A DNA stretch of 64,000 nucleotides, from the NCBI RefSeq assembly GCF_020166415.1, contig NZ_JAIQXV010000019.1:35922-99921 (forward strand), given 5' to 3'. The DNA is from Deinococcus multiflagellatus (lineage in GTDB: Bacteria > Deinococcota > Deinococci > Deinococcales > Deinococcaceae). Numbering within the stretch: position 1 is the stretch's first letter; every line of letters begins with the position of its first letter. This document shows, piece by piece, positions 33,780 through 45,956 of the stretch. The position numbers and the translations under genes are program-made. Below the pieces are notes generated by a model, which was given only the letters and a program-made list of their open reading frames with translations, did no database searches and was not told the origin of the DNA.

Positions 33780-34163
33780 TTAGTCCAAGTGTCTAGGAAT
33801 GCTGGACGCAAAGTCTGCTGCCTGAGCCTCAGTGGTACGGGGTAGGTAGTGCTTGTAATCCCTGATGTGCTCAGGGGCCATACGCATGATGTAGGCCGTC
33901 AACAGATCTCCGGCATTAGACAGGCCCATGTGCGTCAACGCTATCTCGTTCAATTGAATGTCACAGCGAATGCAAAACGCTCGATGTCCCACGCCGGGGA
34001 GTTTGGATTGTTCTCTTGCATATGCGCCACACTTAAAGCATGTGTGGTGCAGCAAGAGGTCGAGTGTGGGAATGGGCTGATCGTTGTAGCCTTTGCGAAT
34101 CAGTTTCTTCCCAAGCCACGAGAGCATGGCAGTCTCGTAAGCCTTAAACATTTCGCTCGACAA
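33780..34163 (-). CDS. Zinc-ribbon-like hypothetical protein of the island (127 aa)
   Basis: The protein has two CxxC pairs, CFKCGAYA (about residue 42) and FCIRCDIQ (about 65), spaced as in a zinc ribbon, inside a helical protein (KAYETAMLSWLGKKLIRKGY; DLLTAYIMRMAPEHIRDY). DNA or RNA binding is possible. The start is TTG 34163, with AAGAG at the right distance, 25 nt behind the expected transcription start of a perfect TATAAT (34195-34200); ATG 34151 is the alternative. Codon use is less GC-rich than outside the island. Confidence 0.65.
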   Translation of the reverse strand: MSSEMFKAYETAMLSWLGKKLIRKGYNDQPIPTLDLLLHHTCFKCGAYAREQSKLPGVGHRAFCIRCDIQLNEIALTHMGLSNAGDLLTAYIMRMAPEHIRDYKHYLPRTTEAQAADFASSIPRHLD

Positions 34164-34194
34164 GTATCGCTCTTGGGGATAGGCGCAGCATTTG

Positions 34195-34200
34195 ATTATA
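34195..34200 (-). promoter_or_regulatory. Consensus -10 (TATAAT) of zinc-ribbon gene
   Basis: TATAAT on the minus strand, about 32 bases before the TTG start at 34163; a classical leadered promoter in contrast to most in this window. No good -35 is seen. Confidence 0.6.
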
Positions 34201-34742
34201 CCGGGTGTGCCACTTAAGGAATAATCGTTGATCTACTTATTGCTCATGGCTGGGAATCCTTCGCTGGAGATTGGTGTAAATTGGTTCATGGGTGGTTTCG
34301 GTTTCGGTGCGCGTGGTAGGAGTAGCCTGTGTGTTCTGAAAAATGCGAGCCTTGCTTATGCCTATGCCTGCGCTGGGATATGTGTCTCCTGGGGAAAAGC
34401 AACTTTGATTTGATTGAATATTTTCTGGGGATAATAAAAAGATACCCTCCTCTGTCCTCCCCACCCCCACTTAAATTACTGGGAATTCGATACCCCCACC
34501 CCCCGAGTTCGTCGTGTCTCTCTATTAAAAAAACGCCACTGCTTCAGACTTGCTATGTTTTGCTGCTGGACAACTCTGTCTATGCGTTGCCTTATTCTAA
34601 TTCGAGTATGCAGATGAATATAGCAAATGAATAGATGCATACTAGACAAAACTGTCCAGTCCAATGTGTTCCAATGCGCTCGCGTGGTTCTTTTGATTGC
34701 TAAACTTAGCGCAGCGCCGATGTCACAAGAACGGGTGTCCAG
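34201..34742. other. AT-rich non-coding part of the island
   Basis: This is the most AT-rich stretch of the window. It has runs of A and T (TTAAATTAC, TATTAAAAAAACG, TTTTCTGGGGATAATAAAAA). Two open frames (34228-34413 and 34329-34634) have no start signals or protein-like composition. It may be decayed DNA or a regulatory or origin-like region; nothing specific is supported. Confidence 0.45.
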
Positions 34743-34901
34743 TTAGGTCAGCAGTTCACGGGAGGCAGCTTCTTTCCACGCCGGGGTTAAATCAACTACC
34801 TCATTCAGACTCTTGAGCCTGGAAGGAGAAAGAAGGTTGATAGTTCCTCCTTTCCCATCTGAAATATCTGCGTTCCCGTGTCGATCAGTGTTCCGGTTCA
34901 T
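34743..34901 (-). CDS. Small hypothetical protein of the island (52 aa)
   Basis: The frame runs from ATG 34901 to TAA 34743-34745 and lies 24 bases after the 94-residue gene in the same direction. The sequence looks natural, especially the C-terminal half (INLLSPSRLKSLNEVVDL, then TPAWKEAASRELLT), which is helical. The N-terminal half is polar (MNRNTDRHGNADISDGKGG). No Shine-Dalgarno is evident. Function unknown; it may form a two-gene unit with its neighbour. Confidence 0.5.
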   Translation of the reverse strand: MNRNTDRHGNADISDGKGGTINLLSPSRLKSLNEVVDLTPAWKEAASRELLT

Positions 34902-34925
34902 GACGTACCAGGGCTAACCAGTAGG

Positions 34926-35210
34926 CTAAAGACGCCTCAAGGCATCTACAGGTATCCACAGAATCTCCACGCCATCCATTCCGAAGCGTGCTGAGAGGAT
35001 GTGTTCACCTTCAGGCATACGGAGAAACCATCCCTCAGGGTGCGTGGGTGTCTTCATTTCCAGAACCACATTTTCACCGAACGTAGTTTTGACATCGCCG
35101 TCAATGTCTCCCACACCTGCCAGGGTGACTGTGAAGTCTCGCGTGGAGCGCTCATCCAGGCGACTTGCCCACGCCGTCACGTCTGGAATAAGGCCCATGT
35201 CTCCGGCCAT
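34926..35210 (-). CDS. Hypothetical protein of the island (94 aa)
   Basis: ATG 35210 is preceded 6 nt upstream by TAGATT (35217-35222), the leaderless layout. The protein is a compact alpha/beta sequence with beta hairpins (DFTVTLAGVGDIDGDVKT, ENVVLEMKTPTHPEGWF, EGEHILSARFGMDGVEIL) and no signal peptide or Cys. It is followed by a 52-residue gene. No family recognised. Promoter, composition and length all support a real cargo gene. Confidence 0.65.
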   Translation of the reverse strand: MAGDMGLIPDVTAWASRLDERSTRDFTVTLAGVGDIDGDVKTTFGENVVLEMKTPTHPEGWFLRMPEGEHILSARFGMDGVEILWIPVDALRRL

Positions 35211-35216
35211 TGTCAG

Positions 35217-35222
35217 AATCTA
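35217..35222 (-). promoter_or_regulatory. -10 element, leaderless promoter of the 94-residue gene
   Basis: TAGATT on the minus strand ends 6 nt before ATG 35210. Confidence 0.55.
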
Positions 35223-35229
35223 TCGAGCG

Positions 35230-35992
35230 CAGCGCTCTATGACTTCCCCCGTGGGTTGGTCAAAGTTGAAGCGTTCTGCACTTCCTGCCTATCTATGACG
35301 CTTGCGTAACTCTTTCTGCATTGCTGGGATGGTCTGTAGTGTTTCCACGTCGCCTGTAGTAAATCCCATCTCGAACTATTGAAGGAACTTCGCTGTAGCT
35401 CTGGCTAAATCCTCGGTTTCCCTCCGTTGCGTCTCGGTACGCTATGAGAGACATGCAAGCCTTTCAATTTCACGGCGCGTGGAAATATCGTCACGGTGCG
35501 TGAGTAAATGTTCCCTTAGTTGCCACAACTTCTACTCAGTGGAGCGCTTGAACCAATCTGGTGATCTTGTGAACCCAGGTAAGGAGAGGGTGTGTGCTGC
35601 ACTGTAGGCATTCTCTAAGTTCATGCCTTGCTCCGGTATGCGCTGATCTAATCGGCCACAGTCTCTATACGTTCTGCGCTTTGTTGGTATTTCCCTTCCC
35701 AGATCAACTGTGCGCACTCTCTAAGCGCAGCTTTCCAGAATCCGAATAGATCTTCATTCGTGGGACGCTAATCCTTTTGTGCCTGAACGGAGAGGAATTT
35801 CGCTGCGCTTCGCAACTTTATCTCTGCCTATTCAAGCTATCAGTGCTGAAGATTTGAGGCGACGTTCAGCAGTAATCGTTGACTGTCTACGGCTATCTTT
35901 TTCTGCGATCTAGACATGCGTTTACCTCCGGTAATCGGTAGATGTCCGATTCCTGTCAACCAGTTTAGAACGACTTTTCTCCGTACCTTGAT
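35230..35992 (-). pseudogene. Decayed region of the island
   Basis: No intact gene spans these roughly 760 bases. On the minus strand a TTGACA box and a Shine-Dalgarno GGAGG stand before ATG 35917, but the frame stops after 25 codons (stop at 35840-35842). Further on, a protein-like stretch (NEDLFGFWKAALRECAQ, then LIWEGKYQQSAERIETVAD) lies between stops without a start. The picture is that of a gene broken by several stops and frameshifts. Confidence 0.5.
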
Positions 35993-35995
35993 CCA

Positions 35996-36028
35996 AAAAT
36001 AAAACCTCCCTGTGCAGAGAGGTTATCG
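35996..36028 (-). terminator. Terminator after integrase / RHH genes
   Basis: On the minus strand ACCTCTCT-gcac-AGGGAGGT is followed by TTTATTTTT; its first bases overlap the end of the RHH frame. Confidence 0.75.
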
Positions 36029-36163
36029 AGTGGCTTTATAGGCAGCGCGAATGGCCTGTCGAATGGCTTCAGAGATGGATTGACCGTTCTAGAGCGCCAG
36101 CATGTGCAGAATGGAGTGTGTGTCTTTGTCTAGCTTGAACTCGCAACGAATGTTCTTTTGCAT
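36023..36163 (-). pseudogene. Ribbon-helix-helix (CopG-like) regulator with in-frame amber codon
   Basis: The frame from ATG 36163 to TAA 36023-36025 gives 46 codons that read as an RHH DNA-binding domain: a strand (NIRCEFKLDKDTHSIL) then helices with NGQSISEAIRQAIRAAY, the classic second RHH helix. It is broken by one TAG at codon 25 (36089-36091). It starts 19 bases after the integrase stop, so both are on one transcript; an excisionase or control role is plausible. It is either a pseudogene or read through by suppression. Confidence 0.7.
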
Positions 36164-36182
36164 ACGTCCACATTACGACGAT

Positions 36183-37058
36183 TTATTTCACGCCAGCAGA
36201 TGCAAGAGGGGAGAAGCGTTCCAGTTTGTTTTGTAAGTCTTCTGGCACCAAGTGGAGATAGAGAGCCGTGGTCGCCAGCGTGGAATGTCCGAGGATGCGC
36301 CTCAGGCTTGCCACGTCTCCACCATTCCGAAGGTAGACCGTGGCTGCCGTATGCCTGAGCAAGTGGGGCGTAATGTGCCGATCAAACCCGGCACGCTTGC
36401 TCATTCGGGTGAGGAGCAGTGTGAGTGTTCGGCCTGTGATGGGCCGTGAGTTGAAGAGGAAAACGTTGGGGTGATTCCCACGCCGGGAGTGAGTGACGTA
36501 ACGCCTCAGCAAGCGCAGCGTGGTTCGGTCTAACGGGACAAGGCGTGTGCCTGTCTTTCCTGACACCTTCACGGCGCTGTCTTGCCAGTCCACGTCCACA
36601 AGACGCAGCGTGGCAACCTCACCAGCGCGCAAGCCTGAGCCAGCCAGCAAAGCGAGGATGGCGCAGTTTCGTTCTGCGTAGCGTTTGTCCCTCCGGGCAA
36701 CTTCAAAGAGCTTGCGTAGTTCCTCAGAGGTCGCCACTTGGCGTAGCTGCCATCGGACCTGGGGACGTTTCCTGCCTTTCATCAGGTCGCGTGGTAGAAG
36801 TTCCACCCCATGTAGCCACGCTGTGAAGCCCCGTAAAGCCCTGTCGTAGTTGGCAAGGGTAGCTGCCTTCACCCCACGCTCTGCTGCCACGTTCACGGCC
36901 CTTGAGAGAGCGAAGGGTGTCAGGGCTCCAATAGGCGTTGCGAGGTCTTCACGCAAAAGCCGGGAGAGTGTTTCGCCGTACCACTTCACCGTGCGTGGGG
37001 TGCTTCCTCTGGCCTTGTGCTCACGCTGAAACTCTGAGATTGCTTCCTGAACGTTCAT
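36183..37058 (-). CDS. Tyrosine recombinase/integrase of the island
   Basis: The 291-residue protein has an N-terminal SAM-like core-binding domain (about 1-90) and a catalytic domain with the full set of residues: Arg in GSGLRAGEVATL (about 144), Lys in VSGKTGTR, HLLRHT (His, Arg), GHSTLATT and the nucleophile Tyr in ALYLHLV (about 272). ATG 37058 has AGGAG in good position. It is 94 bases from the right 68-bp repeat and points into the element, as is usual for integrases in tRNA genes. It should insert and excise the element at tRNA-Leu. Confidence 0.95.
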   Translation of the reverse strand: MNVQEAISEFQREHKARGSTPRTVKWYGETLSRLLREDLATPIGALTPFALSRAVNVAAERGVKAATLANYDRALRGFTAWLHGVELLPRDLMKGRKRPQVRWQLRQVATSEELRKLFEVARRDKRYAERNCAILALLAGSGLRAGEVATLRLVDVDWQDSAVKVSGKTGTRLVPLDRTTLRLLRRYVTHSRRGNHPNVFLFNSRPITGRTLTLLLTRMSKRAGFDRHITPHLLRHTAATVYLRNGGDVASLRRILGHSTLATTALYLHLVPEDLQNKLERFSPLASAGVK

Positions 37059-37149
37059 GGCTGTGCTCCTGGTAAGCGCAGCAGACTACGTGAGGCGTGG
37101 TAGGTCGCAGGGGGTGAAATGTGGCGCTGAGCTGGGAATGTGTCCCAGA

Positions 37150-37219
<70 letters not shown>

Positions 37220-37221
37220 GC

Positions 37222-37262
37222 GCGAACAAGCACCGGGTGGCCTGGTGCTTGTTCGCTGTTTG
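37222..37262 (+). terminator. Displaced terminator of tRNA-Leu
   Basis: CGAACAAGCACC pairs perfectly with GGTGCTTGTTCG, followed by CTGTTT. It lies directly after the right repeat, so before insertion it ended the tRNA-Leu transcript. Confidence 0.7.
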
Positions 37263-37309
37263 GGTGCGCTGGGGGCGTGCTGCCCGTCCTCCGGCGGGCC
37301 GCTTGCCTC

Positions 37310-37339
37310 AAGTGTCCCGCCAAGTGTCCTGGCGTGTCC
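37310..37339 (+). promoter_or_regulatory. Three tandem GTGTCC repeats before promoter
   Basis: AAGTGTCC (37310-37317), AAGTGTCC (37322-37329) and GCGTGTCC (37332-37339) lie 10-12 bp apart, one helical turn, just upstream of the -10 TACGGT. They resemble a direct-repeat operator or activator site. Confidence 0.35.
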
Positions 37340-37340
37340 G

Positions 37341-37346
37341 TACGGT
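37341..37346 (+). promoter_or_regulatory. -10 element, leaderless promoter of exported protein gene
   Basis: TACGGT ends 6 nt before ATG 37353. Confidence 0.55.
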
Positions 37347-37352
37347 GGACCC

Positions 37353-38498
37353 ATGACCACCACCGTACGCGCCCAGCCCACACGCCGCTCACCGCGCCGC
37401 GCCGCCGTGGCCCGTCTGCTGGCGGGCGCCTTGCTGCGCGCCGTGGCTGCCCTGAGCACGGCGGCCTCGGCCCAGAGCGGGGCCAGTTGGCCGCCGGCCA
37501 CCGCCGAGGGCCAGACCTGGATCTTCTCGGCGGCCGGGGAGACCTGGACCGCAACCGCCGGCAAGCTCGACAGCGACGGTGACCGCGAACTGCAGGTGGG
37601 CACCCCGCGCGGCACCCAGAAGGGCTGGCTGGTGCTGTCAAACGACAAGACGCTCTGGTCCTTGCTGACGCCTCAGCCCGGCGGTGGCTACTGGGCGTGT
37701 CGTCTGGAAAGGGGTGCGGGGCCCGTGTACAGCGGCAAACTGTCGTTCTTCGCCAAGACCGATGGCCCTGGCGAGGCGCGCGGCACCTGCACCGGGCAGC
37801 TGCAGGGCCGCGCGGCCCCCGCCAACACCAGCGCGCCAAGCTGGCCCTACCGGCTGGCAGCGGGGCAGACCTGGAGTGTCAAGATGCCCAGTGGCACAGT
37901 GACGGCGACCCTGGAGGGCCAGCCAGAAAACCTCTCGGGCATCATCTCGCGCACGCCGCCTGCCGTGCTGGGTGCGGTGGCCGACACTACGAATTTGACC
38001 TTCATGGTGGTGTCGCAAACGGCCGAGCAGCTGTGCGTCATTGAGCGCGCAGGGGCCAGCGGGGCCGTGCTCACCGGCACCGCCTACGACATGAAAAGCG
38101 AGCGTTCGCTGGGCCAGTGCAGCGCGGCGCAGGGGCCGGCCTCTGCGCTGGCCAGCCGCGTGGTGGCTGTCCGGCCCTCGTGGCCCCTGGCGCCCCGGGA
38201 CGGCGACACCTGGACGGTCACCACCCCGCTGGGCAGCTGGAAGGGCAGCCTGAAGGCCGAGGGCGACCTGTGGCAAGGGCGAGTCTCCGGAGCCATTCCC
38301 GGCGAGATGCTGCTCAAGATCACCCCCACGAGCGCCGTGCTGGCCATCTTTGCCGATGACGGCCGGATTTTCGGATGCCGCATTGACCAGCTGGGCACCA
38401 TTGCCCCGGACAAGATGAGCGGCGACGCCCTGTACGGGAAGAATGCGGACGCAGACATTGAGGAGGCGGGCGCCTGCAGCGCCGTGCAGGAGCGCTGA
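37353..38498 (+). CDS. Exported hypothetical protein (381 aa)
   Basis: ATG 37353 follows TACGGT by 6 nt; the longer open frame runs back into the tRNA remnant and is rejected. A basic, Arg-rich head and a hydrophobic stretch (VARLLAGALLRAVAAL) ending STAASAQ form a signal peptide. The mature protein seems to hold three related units, each with a WxV/F(S/T) strand followed by a G-W or G-x-W turn (GQTWIFSAAGETWTATAG; GQTWSVKMPSGTVTATLEG; GDTWTVTTPLGSWKGSL) and a late GCR or AC segment, so an internal triplication of a beta domain is likely. Function unknown; periplasmic or surface location expected. Confidence 0.8.
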   Translation: MTTTVRAQPTRRSPRRAAVARLLAGALLRAVAALSTAASAQSGASWPPATAEGQTWIFSAAGETWTATAGKLDSDGDRELQVGTPRGTQKGWLVLSNDKTLWSLLTPQPGGGYWACRLERGAGPVYSGKLSFFAKTDGPGEARGTCTGQLQGRAAPANTSAPSWPYRLAAGQTWSVKMPSGTVTATLEGQPENLSGIISRTPPAVLGAVADTTNLTFMVVSQTAEQLCVIERAGASGAVLTGTAYDMKSERSLGQCSAAQGPASALASRVVAVRPSWPLAPRDGDTWTVTTPLGSWKGSLKAEGDLWQGRVSGAIPGEMLLKITPTSAVLAIFADDGRIFGCRIDQLGTIAPDKMSGDALYGKNADADIEEAGACSAVQER

Positions 38499-38925
38499 GC
38501 ACAGGGCTGGTACGGCCCTCAGGTGAGCCGAAGGCGAGGGGTGAGCTCAGCGTTGCCTCGTAGACTCGGAGCGCTCCGCAGAAGAGCGAACAGGGGAACA
38601 GACGGGGCTCCGGCGATGGAGCAGCACCCCTGCGCTCTTTCCAAGCGGCCAGAGGAGTCCCGTATGACCCTCAGCGGTAAACCCCCTGGTCGGTGTGCCA
38701 GGGGGATATGCACGCGCCCCTCGCCCTCGCGGCTTGCCCGGCGCCGGATGTCTGACAGCGGCAGCCAGTGGCACCCCAGGATCAAAGACCAGTCCCTCAA
38801 CCCCACGCCAACCGCCCTCTGTCGCAGACACTCACTTCGCTCGCCCCAGGACCGTTGCGGGGCGTCGCCTCGGCGGTCCCGGGTGCCGCTGTGAGGGCGC
38901 GCGCCCAGACCCTGGGCAAATGCAC

Positions 38926-38931
38926 TATGAT
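38926..38931 (+). promoter_or_regulatory. Probable -10 of trigger factor gene
   Basis: TATGAT; it would give a 5' leader of about 150 nt, unlike the leaderless genes around it. No -35 is evident. Confidence 0.4.
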
Positions 38932-38955
38932 GCTCGGCGGCATGTCGCGTGCCCA

Positions 38956-39056
38956 CCCTCAGCGGAGGCGCGCCGCGACACGGCAGAATCAAGATCGGGC
39001 GCCTGCGCGTCTGGCGGTTCGCCCAGCACAGCCCCCTCAGGCGGGGCGCGCCGCGA
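38956..39056 (+). repeat. Pair of 23-bp direct repeats in tig leader
   Basis: CCCTCAGCGGAGGCGCGCC at 38956 (ending 38978) and CCCTCAGGCGGGGCGCGCC at 39034 (ending 39056) differ at three of 23 positions and each contain the palindrome GGCGCGCC. Confidence 0.7.
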
Positions 39057-39089
39057 AGCCGCCGGACCCAGGTGCAGACGGGAGACCCA

Positions 39090-40430
<1,341 letters not shown>

Positions 40431-40447
40431 CGGTCAGCAGGGGCCAC

Positions 40448-40490
40448 AGCGGGAACCGTGAACGCCACGGTTCCCGCTGGCCGTTTGGGC
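40448..40490 (+). terminator. Terminator after tig
   Basis: AGCGGGAACCGTG (40448-40460) and CACGGTTCCCGCT (40466-40478) form a perfect 13-bp stem, followed by GGCCGTTT. Confidence 0.75.
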
Positions 40491-40555
40491 GCTGAACCAG
40501 GGCGGGGCGCCCTCATGGGGCGGGGCGCAGCGGTGCCGTATGCTCCTGACTGTCC

Positions 40556-44002
<3,447 letters not shown>

Positions 44003-44040
44003 GCGCACGCAGGCCCCCACGGCAGGCCCCCACAGCCAAA

Positions 44041-44072
44041 AAGGGGAAAGGCCCTGTGGCCTTCCCCCCTCT
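44041..44072. terminator. Bidirectional terminator between kinase and small gene
   Basis: GGGGAAAGGCC-ctgt-GGCCTTCCCCC, flanked by A-rich and T-containing ends; it separates convergent genes. Confidence 0.7.
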
Positions 44073-44092
44073 TGCCTGCGGCGCGGCGGTGT

Positions 44093-44305
44093 TTAAGCGG
44101 CAATCTCTTTGCCAGACACCTGCTGGTTCAAAAAACGCGCCCACACGCCGATGTACTTCAGCTCCTCCGGCGACTGAAAGGCGCCGAGGTACCACTCTTC
44201 CAGGGCACTGGCGGCGCGTCCGCGCGCGTGTCGCCGCAGCAGGGCGCTGGCGCGGGCCACCTCCTCCCGGATCTGATGCTGGGTCAAGACAACGTCGGAT
44301 TCCAC
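44093..44305 (-). CDS. Small hypothetical protein (70 aa)
   Basis: The GTG at 44305 is preceded by CACAGT ending 6 nt upstream, a weak leaderless-type -10. The protein (starts VESDVVLTQHQIREEVARAS) is helical, charged and Leu-rich, with EEWYLGAFQSPEELKYIG and FLNQQVSGKEIAA. No signal peptide or metal motif. It converges on the hybrid kinase gene. Unknown family; the natural composition supports it. Confidence 0.55.
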   Translation of the reverse strand: MESDVVLTQHQIREEVARASALLRRHARGRAASALEEWYLGAFQSPEELKYIGVWARFLNQQVSGKEIAA

Positions 44306-44871
44306 GCCATGACTGTGTCATGGCCGCTCTTTCGGAATTCCTTCGTGGGGGGCTGGGGGCAAAAGGGCGTGGTCCATCAGCTTCGCGCAGGGGTGCCGGT
44401 GTGGAGAACGGCGCCTTCGGTGCATTTATGGCGTCCTAGCACTGGAAAAACCGGACAGGCCAGCCGCCGCCTGCGCGGCACCAAACATAAAGTGTCGTGG
44501 GCAACGATGTCAGTTGTCACAACGCTTGACCTGCGGCGCCGTGGCCTGCCCGGGTAGAGCTGGGCGTTTCTACGCGGCCCCCAGCCCTATGCACAGGCCA
44601 GGGGGCAAGGGGTGGAAGTGGGTCCACGAAGGGGCCCAGGGGATTGGCCCTGTTGAGCGACTGTCCTGCAGGCCAGCTGGGCGATCTTTGGCGTGCTGGC
44701 GGCGCAGCGGGACTGGTTGATCAACTTCGCCCCCACGCCGGGGTCGGCGTCGTTCACACCGCACAGGCTTGCCCAGCGGGCAAACACGGGTGCCTGCGGG
44801 TGTAGACGCGGTGTGCTGGGCGGCCCACCCACCCCCCCACGTCCACCAGCCTGAACTCTGTACCGAATTCA

Positions 44872-44887
44872 TTGAACGGGCGTTCAA
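44872..44887. promoter_or_regulatory. Palindromic operator overlapping fabH -35
   Basis: TTGAACGGGCGTTCAA is a 16-bp palindrome apart from its central GG. It covers the -35 box TTGAAC (44872-44877). The core AACGGGCGTT is repeated in the thiolase promoter at 52560-52569. Confidence 0.6.
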
Positions 44888-44894
44888 AGAATGT

Positions 44895-44900
44895 TAGCGT
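44895..44900 (+). promoter_or_regulatory. -10 element of the fabH operon (leaderless)
   Basis: TAGCGT, 17 bp after the -35 TTGAAC and 6 nt before ATG 44907: a full promoter with a leaderless start. Confidence 0.7.
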
Positions 44901-44906
44901 GGGGCC

Positions 44907-45956
44907 ATGAGCGACCCTTCTGCCCCCGCCCGGCCCCCGCTGGGCATTGTGGCGCTGGGCACCTACGTGCCCGAGCGCGTGGTCCCCAACAGCGAGTTTG
45001 AAGCCCGGATGGACACCACCGCCGACTGGATCGAGTCGCGCACCGGCATCCGCGAGCGCCGCTACGCCGCCCCCGACGAGTACACCAGCGACGTGGGCGT
45101 GCGGGCGGTGCGCGACCTGCTCTCGCGCGACCCGGACGCCCTGAACGGTGTGGACGCCGTGATCTGCGCCACGGTCAGCCCCGACGCCCTGATGCCCTCC
45201 ACGGCGGCCCTGATTGCCATGCAGGTGGGGCTGGTGGGGGCCGCCGCCTTTGACCTGAGCACCGCCTGCAGCGGCTTTGTCTATGGCCTGAGCGTGGCCC
45301 AGGGCCTGATCTTGTCGGGCAGCGCCCGGCGCGTGCTGGTGGTGGGGGCCGAGGCGCTGAGCAAGGTGATTGACCACGAGGACCGCAACACCGCCATTCT
45401 GTTCGGGGACGGTGCGGGCGCGGCCGTGGTGGGCCCGGTGCCCGCCGGTTACGGCTTTCAGGAGTTCGTGCTGGGCGCCGATGGCAACGGGGGCGGCAGC
45501 CTGTACCTGCGCTGCGTGGCCCCCCGCCTGCCGGGCGGCGTGGAAATGACCCAGGCCGTGGGCATGAACGGCCGCGAGGTCTTCAAGTTTGCGGTGCGGG
45601 TGCTGGGCGACAGCGGTACCCAGGTGCTGGCCAAGAGCGGCCTGACCGGCGCCGATGTGGATTGGGTGGTGCCGCACCAGGCCAACGTGCGGATTATCGA
45701 GGCGGCGATGGAACGCTTTGGCCTGCCCATGAGCAAGGCCACCGTGAACCTGGACCGCTACGGCAACACCAGTTCGGCCACCGTGCCGCTGGTGCTGCGC
45801 GAGGCCATTGACGACGGCCGCATTCAGGACGGCCAGCAGCTGCTGCTGATCGCCTTTGGCGGCGGCCTGAGCTGGGTGGCGGGCACCATGAAGTGGTGGG
45901 GCGGCGCGCCCAGCCTGCACCCGCGCCCGGCGGCCGAAGTGGGGGCCTGGGCATGA
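44907..45956 (+). CDS. fabH: 3-oxoacyl-ACP synthase III (KAS III)
   Basis: FabH condenses an acyl-CoA with malonyl-ACP to start fatty-acid synthesis. The 349-residue protein has the catalytic triad Cys121 (STACSGF), His (PHQANVRI, about 256) and Asn (YGNTSSA, about 287), and the usual RTGIRERR loop. It starts at ATG 44907, a leaderless start under a promoter with a palindromic operator. Its TGA overlaps the fabD ATG. It is the first gene of the fab cluster. Confidence 0.97.
   Translation: MSDPSAPARPPLGIVALGTYVPERVVPNSEFEARMDTTADWIESRTGIRERRYAAPDEYTSDVGVRAVRDLLSRDPDALNGVDAVICATVSPDALMPSTAALIAMQVGLVGAAAFDLSTACSGFVYGLSVAQGLILSGSARRVLVVGAEALSKVIDHEDRNTAILFGDGAGAAVVGPVPAGYGFQEFVLGADGNGGGSLYLRCVAPRLPGGVEMTQAVGMNGREVFKFAVRVLGDSGTQVLAKSGLTGADVDWVVPHQANVRIIEAAMERFGLPMSKATVNLDRYGNTSSATVPLVLREAIDDGRIQDGQQLLLIAFGGGLSWVAGTMKWWGGAPSLHPRPAAEVGAWA

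Larger units (their letters stand above)
38519..39089. other. Long intergenic region with tig leader and repeats
   Basis: No gene is supported. It holds a perfect hairpin CCCCCTGG/CCAGGGGG (38682-38705) in repeat-like sequence, then a promoter-like TATGAT (38926-38931), then a leader of about 150 nt before trigger factor with two near-identical 23-bp direct repeats (38956-38978, 39034-39056). Confidence 0.5.
44306..44906. other. Long intergenic region before fabH
   Basis: About 600 bases without a supported gene; open frames here are low-complexity. The 3' end holds the fabH promoter and a palindromic operator. The middle is GC-rich, with no repeats matched to others in the window. Confidence 0.5.

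Noticed and set aside
34228..34634. Two open frames in the AT-rich part of the island
   Set aside because: No start signals and improbable composition (runs of Pro, Ser and Cys); stops are just rare by chance in those frames.
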